A program made the translations under genes and the position numbers. From an uncultured Collinsella sp. (GTDB lineage: Bacteria; Actinomycetota; Coriobacteriia; Coriobacteriales; Coriobacteriaceae), in NCBI GenBank assembly GCA_902493515.1, contig CABUPE010000034.1, positions 1 through 25,351 of the forward strand: a stretch of 25,351 bases of DNA. Direction: 5' to 3'. The notes under the pieces were generated by a model that saw only the letters and a list, made by a program, of their open reading frames with translations, was not told the origin of the DNA and did no database searches. Positions 1 through 5,247 of the stretch are shown one piece after another. The stretch's first letter is position 1, and each line of letters starts with the position of its first letter.

Positions 1-20
1 GAATCCTATACGCCGCACCA
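1..20 (+). tRNA. 3' end of a tRNA-Arg (partial, cut by window edge, or tail copy)
   Basis: The first 20 bases are identical to the last 20 bases of the two complete tRNA-Arg genes downstream: T-arm 3' half, acceptor strand and CCA. They are followed by the same terminator. Because free-standing copies of this 20-base tail also occur without a tRNA body (665-684), this may be either the end of a real gene or a tail copy. The window edge prevents a decision. Confidence 0.55.
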
Positions 21-30
21 ATTGAACTTG

Positions 31-58
31 AAGCCTCCGGCAACGGGGGCTTTTCTTT
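31..58 (+). terminator. Rho-independent terminator after the partial tRNA-Arg
   Basis: A hairpin with stem GCCTCCG/CGGGGGC and loop GCAA is followed by TTTTCTTTTA. The same hairpin follows the complete tRNA-Arg at 418-494. Confidence 0.8.
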
Positions 59-74
59 TACGCCGGCACCGCAC

Positions 75-100
75 GGATTCGGACCTCGGTCGAGGCGCGG
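75..100 (+). repeat. Inverted T-arm fragment, copy 1 (diverged)
   Basis: GGATTCGGACCTCGGTCGAG and the GCGCGG that follows closely match positions 549-573 and 739-763. The leading GGATTCGAACC in those copies is the reverse complement of a tRNA T-arm sequence. In this copy no downstream core is retained; AT-rich promoter DNA follows. It is probably a truncated tRNA-tail element. Confidence 0.6.
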
Positions 101-142
101 GCATCTTAATCATCACTTCGTAAAATTTTTCCAAATTGTCGC

Positions 143-171
143 TTGACCCATCGAGGGGTCACGTGCATAAT
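143..171 (+). promoter_or_regulatory. Promoter of tRNA-Arg copy 1
   Basis: The -35 box TTGACC (143-148) and -10 box CATAAT (166-171) are 17 bp apart. The -10 box ends 12 bp before the mature tRNA 5' end. The arrangement is repeated at the second tRNA-Arg. Confidence 0.85.
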
Positions 172-183
172 AATCCGTGCGTT

Positions 184-260
184 GCGGCGTTACCTCAGCT
201 GGATAGAGGGTCTGACTACGAATCAGAACGTCATAGGTTCGAATCCTATACGCCGCACCA
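184..260 (+). tRNA. tRNA-Arg(ACG), copy 1
   Basis: This is a 77-nt cloverleaf with the CCA end encoded. The acceptor stem is GCGGCGT/ACGCCGC. The anticodon stem TCTGA/TCAGA encloses loop CTACGAA, so the anticodon is ACG (218-220), which would be read as ICG after A-to-I editing and decode CGU/CGC/CGA. The T-arm contains GGTTCGAATCC. It is identical over its full length to the copy at 418-494, and has its own promoter and terminator. Confidence 0.97.
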
Positions 261-270
261 ATTGATTTTA

Positions 271-298
271 AAGCTCCCGGCAACGGGAGCTTTTCTTA
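271..298 (+). terminator. Terminator after tRNA-Arg copy 1
   Basis: The stem AGCTCCCG/CGGGAGCT with loop GCAA is followed by TTTTCTTATA. It pairs perfectly. Confidence 0.88.
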
Positions 299-376
299 TA
301 TCGCGATGCGTCGAGGATCGCATCAAGTGGTCTAAATGAGTAAAAATCAAATTCAATAACTTTTTTTGAAAAACGC

Positions 377-405
377 TTGACCTTTATTCAGTCCATGTGC
401 ATAAT
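377..405 (+). promoter_or_regulatory. Promoter of tRNA-Arg copy 2
   Basis: TTGACC (377-382) and CATAAT (400-405) are separated by 17 bp, giving the same boxes and spacing as at copy 1, although the spacer sequence differs. The -10 box ends 12 bp before the tRNA. Confidence 0.85.
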
Positions 406-417
406 AATCAACAAGTC

Positions 418-494
418 GCGGCGTTACCTCAGCTGGATAGAGGGTCTGACTACGAATCAGAACGTCATAGGTTCGAATCCTATACGCCGCACCA
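418..494 (+). tRNA. tRNA-Arg(ACG), copy 2
   Basis: This 77-nt sequence is identical to the copy at 184-260, including the encoded CCA and the ACG anticodon. It is followed by a terminator and then by the full tRNA-tail element at 549-684. Confidence 0.97.
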
Positions 495-504
495 ATTGAA
501 CTTG

Positions 505-533
505 AAGCCTCCGGCAACGGGGGCTTTTCTTTT
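505..533 (+). terminator. Terminator after tRNA-Arg copy 2
   Basis: Stem GCCTCCG (507-513), loop GCAA and CGGGGGC (518-524) are followed by TTTTCTTTTAT. Confidence 0.85.
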
Positions 534-548
534 ATGTCGCCGCTGCAT

Positions 549-684
549 GGATTCGAACCTCGGTCGAGGCGCGAGCGCCAAGAAAACGCGGAGCGTTTTT
601 AGCGAGCGGGCGAGCACGCCGGCAGGCGGGCGAAGCCGGTGCGGATCCGCGCAGCGGATGCGCGGAATCCTATACGCCGCACCA
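549..684 (+). repeat. tRNA-tail structured element A (Arg version)
   Basis: The element opens with GGATTCGAACC, the reverse complement of the tRNA T-arm region, and closes at 665-684 with a 20-base direct copy of the tRNA-Arg 3' end including CCA. Its ends, GGATTC and GAATCC, are inverted repeats. The core has a hairpin AAAACGC-GGA-GCGTTTT (583-599), a GC-rich middle with CGAAGCCGG, and a hairpin at 641-663 with loop GCA whose 10-bp stem contains one G-G mismatch. The same order of parts with different paired bases occurs at 4981-5116 after tRNA-Ser. No protein or known RNA family is recognised. It could be a small mobile element that uses tRNA ends, or a structured RNA or processing signal. 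Confidence 0.7.
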
Positions 685-694
685 TTTGAGATTA

Positions 695-724
695 AAGCTC
701 CCGGCAACGGGGGCTCTTCTTTTA
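695..724 (+). terminator. Second terminator, after tRNA-Arg tail copy
   Basis: AGCTCCCG, loop GCAA and CGGGGGCT are followed by CTTCTTTTAT. It follows the tRNA tail copy at 665-684 just as the real terminators follow the real tRNAs, so the tail and terminator were duplicated together. Confidence 0.75.
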
Positions 725-738
725 TGTCGCCGCTGCAT

Positions 739-763
739 GGATTCGAACCTCGGTCGAGGCGCG
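739..763 (+). repeat. Inverted T-arm fragment, copy 3
   Basis: This is identical to 549-573, and upstream identity extends back into the preceding terminator tail. After GCGCG the sequence diverges into the leader of the gene at 870, so this is a truncated tRNA-tail element. From 764 to 869 I see no gene. TAAGAT at 797-802 is a weak -10 candidate without a good -35. Confidence 0.65.
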
Positions 764-869
764 GGCGTGAAGCGGACGATTTCTTATCGACTCGTGTAAG
801 ATTCCGAGTAGGTATCGCGGCCCATCCGCGACCACTCCTTCTCTCAACGACCGATCAGGGTGATATTTC

Positions 870-3311
870 GTGGCAGAGCGTCCGACATACAAGCTCAGGT
901 TTCTCGATCCCAAGAAGCGCTTTCCGGCGATACCCGAGCAGCCTGCGGGACGCTCATATGGCGTGGTCTGGAAACTCTTTGGCGAGGATCAGCATGAATC
1001 TTGTTATGTCGTCGAGTTCGTTGGCAAAAGTCATGTGTCGCTTTTGGGCTACGTAAGCGTTTCGGGTGAGGTGTACAAGGTGGACCGCCCCGTCAGCGAG
1101 GCTCCGCTGCCCAACGATCCCGACATGGAACTGGTCCTTGACGAGTCGGACTCCAGTATTGGTGAGATTATGGTAAGGGAAGCCAACGGTGCAATGCACG
1201 CATGTGCGCAAACTGTCGGTTCTCCCGAAGGCCCCATGCGCGAGCGGTCCGACCACGAGACATGGAATTCGATCCGCGCCCTTCCTTACGGCGAGTTCAT
1301 GGCATCGATGTTCCTGCGCTACGTGATATTTGCCAACTCCGAAAGCGCTATTGCGAACACGGCGGGCGTCGACGGTCTCGATGCGGACATGCAAAACGTT
1401 GTCGACAAAATAAAGCTCGTAAAGCTGCCCGAGCCGGTCGAGGTGTTTTTGGGCTTTAACACGGCACCGCTCCCCGATGCTATCGAGACGCTGCTTTACC
1501 GCGTTGACCATGCCGAGAATCCGAGTGGTATCGAGCGTTATGCCGCCGCCCTTATGAGCGAGGTCGACTTGCCCCGTTTGCGCACCATTGCCGCCAAGTC
1601 AGAAATGAGCCTAGCGCGCATCGACCGGTCAAAGTTGTTCTATCTCAATTTTGATCGTAGCCTGTTGGACCAGGACGAGATTGACATGCTGCTTGCCATC
1701 GAGTGCCGTCTCAACCGCCTCTCCGGCATCCTTGAGCGCATCGGGGCCGGATTGGCCCCTGCGGCATCCTCGCCGAGCCTTGAGGGCTGCGCGCTCTTTG
1801 ATGCGTGGCATATCGCCAAGACGACCAACGATGTTCCCCGACTGCTCGATACGGCTTCGAGCGATAACCCGTGGGCCAAGCCGGGAACGGTTTCGTGCCA
1901 GCCGGGCGGCGAGTGGGACGTGCGCACCCGTTTTGCGCGAATCGTTGAGGCGCTCAACGTGGTCACGCGGCTCGACTATACCTATCGGGCAAACGTTGCC
2001 GAGGGGATTATGCTCGTTCGGTTTGGGCAGTCTGTCGTTGATGCCATGCTGCAACGTGAATACGACGCTCAGGATGACGCCTGGCGCGAGCTGGACGAGG
2101 ACACGCGCGCGATCTGGGCCGCGGAGCACGATGCGCGCGTGGCACTCACGCTTGCGGCAGCGTGTTTTGCCGCGGGCACCTGCATCACGCGCTGCTATGT
2201 GCAGATTGCTGCTCCCGACAGTGAGCAGGGCGAGCGCGTTGTTGCAACGTATTTCTTTGGGCGCGCGGCCTATCTGGCCGATTGCGTGCCTGTCGCCAAG
2301 GATCTTGAGAGCATGGACATGGACGATATGCCGTGCAAGCGTGTGCTTGAGGCGTATGAGTCAACCGCTCCGGAGACGATTGAGCCTGCGGAGGTTCATG
2401 CTCGTCCGCGTGATGACCATCGCACGCTGCCGCCGGCGCTGCGCGATCTGCTGCTTGCCGATACGGCTGACGAGTTGGAGGTAATGGAAGAGGACGACGA
2501 CCCATACGTGGCCCGTGTTGTTGAATTGCGCGAGCAGGCAAAAGTAGACCGTACAGGTGCTTTTGAAGGCTTTTCCCGTCTTGTCGAGGAGTTGGAGGCT
2601 AAGTGCACTGTCGCCGAGCTTTTGGCGACAGGTCCGGTTCAAACGCAGTTTTGCGATAACCAGCTGGTGCGCATGGTGTTACCGGTATTGGAAGAAGACG
2701 ACTCTGTGCGAATCCTTCGTGCGCCCGATGCGCTGTACTTTGCCCAGCACGAGATCTGCAGCTTTTACGCCGAGCAAGAGGACTTTGAACGAGCACTGCC
2801 CGAGGTGCGCCATCTTTACGATCTGGCGCGCTCGTCCATGCAATCGCACTTTGCGCTCGTCAACGTGCTTGCGCGTCTGGAGCGCTTTGACGAGATTATC
2901 GAGGTGGCGCGCCACGGCCTACGTATTGCCAGCGATCGTTCTGCAATTGGCTACCTGTTCTATCGCTTGGCGTTTGCCTATTGGAATTGCGATCAGCTCG
3001 ACCTAGCGCTGGCTTGTTACCGTCTAGTGCCGCGCGGCGAGGAGTCGGGCAGCAGCGCGCTGGAAGAAATGCAGGGCCTTATGAACGAGATGGGCGTCAG
3101 CGAGCCTCCGACGTTCGAAGAAGCGGTTGAGACCATCCACAAGGCTGGACTCGAGCTGCCGCCAGTGTCCGCCGTGACGGATCAGCTGGCAGATGCCGCT
3201 GTTCAACTGGTCGACAACGGCTTCTTTTTCCTGGCACGCGGTTGCATCTTCCAAATGTGGCGCACTATGGGCAACGACGAGCTCGGCTCCCTCAACCGCT
3301 CGCTGGGGTAG
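870..3311 (+). CDS. Large protein of unknown function with C-terminal TPR-like helices
   Basis: This 813-residue protein starts at GTG 870, with AGGGTG about eight bases upstream, and ends at TAG 3309-3311. I do not recognise the family from its N-terminal part. No signal peptide or membrane segment is visible, so it is probably cytoplasmic. It is acidic, with a run of Glu/Asp near residues 530-538. Around residues 620-735 there are helical pairs typical of tetratricopeptide or similar solenoid repeats, such as ALYFAQHEICSFYAEQEDF and YLFYRLAFAYWNCDQLDLAL, which suggests a protein-protein interaction surface. The middle contains no catalytic motif I can name. It stands alone between the tRNA-Arg region and the ATPase gene, on the same strand as both. 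Its start region overlaps no other gene. Function is unknown; a regulatory or scaffold role is only a guess. Confidence 0.85.
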   Translation: MAERPTYKLRFLDPKKRFPAIPEQPAGRSYGVVWKLFGEDQHESCYVVEFVGKSHVSLLGYVSVSGEVYKVDRPVSEAPLPNDPDMELVLDESDSSIGEIMVREANGAMHACAQTVGSPEGPMRERSDHETWNSIRALPYGEFMASMFLRYVIFANSESAIANTAGVDGLDADMQNVVDKIKLVKLPEPVEVFLGFNTAPLPDAIETLLYRVDHAENPSGIERYAAALMSEVDLPRLRTIAAKSEMSLARIDRSKLFYLNFDRSLLDQDEIDMLLAIECRLNRLSGILERIGAGLAPAASSPSLEGCALFDAWHIAKTTNDVPRLLDTASSDNPWAKPGTVSCQPGGEWDVRTRFARIVEALNVVTRLDYTYRANVAEGIMLVRFGQSVVDAMLQREYDAQDDAWRELDEDTRAIWAAEHDARVALTLAAACFAAGTCITRCYVQIAAPDSEQGERVVATYFFGRAAYLADCVPVAKDLESMDMDDMPCKRVLEAYESTAPETIEPAEVHARPRDDHRTLPPALRDLLLADTADELEVMEEDDDPYVARVVELREQAKVDRTGAFEGFSRLVEELEAKCTVAELLATGPVQTQFCDNQLVRMVLPVLEEDDSVRILRAPDALYFAQHEICSFYAEQEDFERALPEVRHLYDLARSSMQSHFALVNVLARLERFDEIIEVARHGLRIASDRSAIGYLFYRLAFAYWNCDQLDLALACYRLVPRGEESGSSALEEMQGLMNEMGVSEPPTFEEAVETIHKAGLELPPVSAVTDQLADAAVQLVDNGFFFLARGCIFQMWRTMGNDELGSLNRSLG

Positions 3312-3400
3312 GGGCGATATAGAGGGGCCGCACCGCGCTATTTGTATCGGCGCGGGCGGGAGGACCCGACAGAATCGGTAAGGCATAAAGCCGCCGAGCC

Positions 3401-3457
3401 TGCTAAAACTGTTAAACTCTGCTAAAGTTGCTAAACTTTGTTAAAGTTGTTAAAACT
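3401..3457 (+). repeat. Six tandem iterons upstream of the ATPase gene
   Basis: Six copies of a TGYTAAAVY unit begin at 3401, 3410, 3420, 3429, 3439 and 3448, with spacing alternating 9, 10, 9, 10, 9. The units are TGCTAAAAC, TGTTAAACT, TGCTAAAGT, TGCTAAACT, TGTTAAAGT and TGTTAAAAC. The block is AT-rich against GC-rich surroundings and ends six bases before the AGGAGG ribosome binding site. It could be a binding array for the ATPase (autoregulation) or for another regulator. A simple-sequence origin cannot be excluded. Confidence 0.7.
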
Positions 3458-3472
3458 GGCAGAGGAGGTCGA

Positions 3473-4555
3473 ATGTCAAAAGCTATTAATCCCTTTAAGC
3501 CAACAGCGGGCATGAATCCACCTGAGCTTATCGGACGCGACGCTGTTTTGGATGACTTTGCCGAAGCTCTTGAGAATGGCCCTGGTGCCCCCGATCGACT
3601 CATGCGCATCTCGGGTGTCCGAGGCACGGGTAAAACGGTGCTCCTCAACGCATTGGGCGATCTTGCGCGCAAAAAAGGATTCGAGGTTGTCGACGTCGCC
3701 TCAAATGCCGGTTTTTGCGACAGAATTCTCGAGGCTCTGCAGCGAAATGTTCGTCTTGCATCAATGTCGATTTCCCCATCGATTTTAGGAGTCAGCCTTG
3801 GCTCCGTAGAGCTGTCGAAGTCAGCCTCTCATCTGGGGGAGGCGATGTACGATGCCGCGAAGCGAGGTGGTTTGCTCATCACACTCGATGAGATTCAGGA
3901 CGCCTCAACTGAGGAAATGCGCGAGCTGGGTAATGAAATGCAGCTCTTGATTCGCCAAGGGGCGAATGTCGCCTTTGCATTCGCTGGTTTGCCAACCTCG
4001 GTGGATGGCGTGGTGGTGGATGATACGTTGACGTTCCTTCAGAGGGCGAAGCATATCGAGCTCACGCGGCTTTCAGATTTTGAAGTCGGCGGATCGTTTG
4101 AGGATACGATGAGGCGTGCGGGCAAGGAACTCGACGAAGGCGTTGCTGAGCTTTTAACAAAGGCTTCGGCAGGCTATCCCTTTATGGTCCAGTTGGTCGG
4201 ATATTACGCTTGGCAGGTTGCTGCGCGCAGCGGGTCGGAGAGCGTGAGTGAAGAGGCGGCTCGCAAGGGTGTCCAGGCGGCTCTTGATAGTTTCAATGCC
4301 ATGGTGATTGCCCCCGCGCTGCGCAGGGTGTCGGAGCGGCAGTTTCAATATCTCGCGGCGATGGCGCAATGCGAAGGCGGCGAGATTACGAACGGTGATA
4401 TTGCCAAAAAGATGGGATTGCCGGCGAATAAAGTCGGGTCGTATCGCAAACGTCTGATCGATACGGGACTGATTGAGCCTGCCGGCTACGGCTGTGTTTC
4501 GTTTGCAATTCCGTACATGCGCGATTATCTGTTGGAGACCATTCGAGCGGACTAA
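3473..4555 (+). CDS. AAA/STAND-type ATPase with C-terminal winged helix
   Basis: The start is ATG 3473, because AGGAGG lies at 3463-3468; an in-frame TTG at 3428 would read through the iterons. The 360-residue protein has an N-terminal GRDAVLDDF-type lead-in followed by a Walker A motif GVRGTGKT (48-55). A Walker B motif LLITLDE has Asp139/Glu140, and a sensor-like strand AFAFAGLPTS lies at 167-176. Residues 285-352 form a probable winged helix (ITNGDIAKKMGLPANKVGSYRKRL) expected to bind DNA. This architecture matches bacterial relatives of Orc1/Cdc6-like and archaeal-type ATPases, often annotated simply as ATP-binding protein. Known relatives act as ATP switches on DNA or in conflict systems; the role here is unknown. 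It is a single gene with no partner nuclease or transposase. Iterons lie directly upstream and four alternating 17-bp repeats directly downstream. Confidence 0.88.
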   Translation: MSKAINPFKPTAGMNPPELIGRDAVLDDFAEALENGPGAPDRLMRISGVRGTGKTVLLNALGDLARKKGFEVVDVASNAGFCDRILEALQRNVRLASMSISPSILGVSLGSVELSKSASHLGEAMYDAAKRGGLLITLDEIQDASTEEMRELGNEMQLLIRQGANVAFAFAGLPTSVDGVVVDDTLTFLQRAKHIELTRLSDFEVGGSFEDTMRRAGKELDEGVAELLTKASAGYPFMVQLVGYYAWQVAARSGSESVSEEAARKGVQAALDSFNAMVIAPALRRVSERQFQYLAAMAQCEGGEITNGDIAKKMGLPANKVGSYRKRLIDTGLIEPAGYGCVSFAIPYMRDYLLETIRAD

Positions 4556-4603
4556 TAAAGACTGGAGGCATCGACGCCGCCGCTGTGGTTGCCCCCGCAT
4601 CTT

Positions 4604-4743
4604 TGTCTCAATCTGTAACATCTAGAGGGGATTACGGCATGCAGGTGTTTCAGATTGAGACATTTGCGGATGGCGCTGACTGTTTGTCTAAATCTGTAAC
4701 ATCTGGACGAAGATTCGGCCTGTAACTGTTACAAATTGAGATG
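4604..4743. repeat. Four alternating 17-bp repeats (two tandem inverted pairs)
   Basis: The consensus TGTCTMAATCTGTAACA occurs at 4604-4620 (+), 4646-4662 (-), 4685-4701 (+) and 4727-4743 (-). Starts are 42, 39 and 42 bp apart, close to four helical turns. The two pairs form an approximately 81-bp tandem duplication: the 17-bp arms are conserved while the 25-bp interiors have diverged. Each pair could fold as a hairpin with a 25-nt loop. There is no T-tract, so they are unlikely to be simple terminators. The region 4556-4792 holds no gene. Confidence 0.8.
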
Positions 4744-4792
4744 ATTGGCTGAGACGTCTACTGGCAAATCGGAATCGCTCCAAAATTCCCCC

Positions 4793-4821
4793 TTGCCCAT
4801 CCTTGGCTGTTTGGTTACTAT
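4793..4821 (+). promoter_or_regulatory. Promoter of tRNA-Ser
   Basis: TTGCCC (4793-4798), a 17-bp spacer and TACTAT (4816-4821) lie 14 bp before the mature tRNA 5' end. This resembles the placement at the tRNA-Arg genes. Confidence 0.65.
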
Positions 4822-4835
4822 AGAACGGCTGTTAC

Positions 4836-4926
4836 GGAGAGCTGACCGAGAGGCCGAAGGTGCTCGCCTGCTAAGCGAGTATGCCCCAAAAGGGCATCTG
4901 GGGTTCGAATCCCCAGCTCTCCGCCA
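4836..4926 (+). tRNA. tRNA-Ser(GCT)
   Basis: This is a 91-nt class II tRNA with encoded CCA. The acceptor stem is GGAGAGC/GCTCTCC. Anticodon stem CTCGC/GCGAG encloses loop CTGCTAA, so the anticodon is GCT (4870-4872) for AGC/AGU. A long variable arm (ATGCCCCAAAAGGGCAT) and T-arm GGGGTTCGAATCCCC are present. It has its own promoter and terminator, and a tRNA-tail element lies downstream. Confidence 0.97.
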
Positions 4927-4940
4927 GTAAGACTTTAAAG

Positions 4941-4966
4941 AAGGGTTCCGAAAGGGGCCCTTTTTT
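4941..4966 (+). terminator. Terminator after tRNA-Ser
   Basis: AAGGGTTCC, loop GAAA and GGGGCCCTT form a stem with wobble pairs, followed by a TTTTTT run. Confidence 0.88.
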
Positions 4967-4980
4967 AGTTGAACCACGTT

Positions 4981-5116
4981 AGCTGGGGATTCGAACCCCA
5001 GAGGGCACGGGCGTTAAGCAAACGCGAAAGCGTTTGTAGCCCGTGGGAGAAAAGCTGCCAGGCTTTGAAGCCGGAGGGCATGCGCAGCGTGCCCGGACAT
5101 CCCCAGCTCTCCGCCA
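4981..5116 (+). repeat. tRNA-tail structured element B (Ser version)
   Basis: The element opens with AGCTGGGGATTCGAACCCCA (4981-5000), the reverse complement of the tRNA-Ser T-arm/acceptor junction. It ends with a direct copy of the tRNA-Ser 3' end, TCCCCAGCTCTCCGCCA (5100-5116). AGCTGGGGAT (4981-4990) pairs with ATCCCCAGCT (5099-5108) to close the whole element. Inside are ACGGGC/GCCCGT (5007-5012 with 5039-5044), the perfect hairpin CAAACGCGAAAGCGTTTG (5019-5036), GGCTTTGAAGCC (5061-5072), and GGGCATGCGCAGCGTGCCC (5076-5094) with loop GCA. The order and several loop or linker bases match element A at 549-684 while the stems differ. No coding potential is evident. Confidence 0.72.
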
Positions 5117-5130
5117 GTACGAATTTGAAG

Positions 5131-5157
5131 AAGGGTCCCATTTGGGGCCCTTTTTTA
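5131..5157 (+). terminator. Second terminator, after tRNA-Ser tail copy
   Basis: AAGGGTCCC, loop ATTT and GGGGCCCTT are followed by TTTTTATTA. It is a near copy of the tRNA-Ser terminator at 4941-4966, including the preceding AGTA-GA-TTT-AAG context. Confidence 0.8.
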
Positions 5158-5172
5158 TTATCAAGAATGGCG

Positions 5173-5190
5173 GCTGGGGATTCGAACCCT
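5173..5190 (+). repeat. Inverted tRNA-Ser T-arm remnant
   Basis: GCTGGGGATTCGAACCCT repeats the opening of element B after the second terminator, parallel to the third inverted T-arm at 739-763 in the Arg region. The core is missing; the carboxypeptidase terminator follows directly. Confidence 0.65.
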
Positions 5191-5191
5191 C

Positions 5192-5223
5192 AAAAAGGAG
5201 GCATCCTTTCGGACGCCTCCTTT
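5192..5223 (-). terminator. Terminator of the carboxypeptidase gene
   Basis: Read on the minus strand, AAAGGAGGC and GCCTCCTTT form the arms of a hairpin with inner pairing around a GAAA loop, followed by TTTTTG. It lies 24 bp past the stop codon. On the plus strand a short T-run also follows, so it may work in both directions. Confidence 0.82.
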
Positions 5224-5247
5224 CAGTGGACTTATTATTCTTGCGCC

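Noticed and set aside
136..339. Short open frame over tRNA-Arg copy 1
   Set aside because: It is a translation of the promoter, the tRNA and its terminator.
397..1056. Open frame of 219 codons across tRNA-Arg copy 2 and the tail element
   Set aside because: It translates a tRNA gene, terminators and repeats, and overlaps the start of the real gene at 870.
3401..3457. CRISPR-like array
   Set aside because: The units are about nine bases with no spacers, and no cas genes are near.
4604..4743. Short CRISPR array
   Set aside because: The repeats alternate in orientation and are only 17 bp, unlike the same-direction repeats of CRISPR arrays.
4981..5190. Additional tRNA genes on the minus strand suggested by GGATTCGAACC-type text
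   Set aside because: Only T-arm and acceptor-end sequence is present in inverted form. No D-arm, anticodon arm or full acceptor stem can be built.
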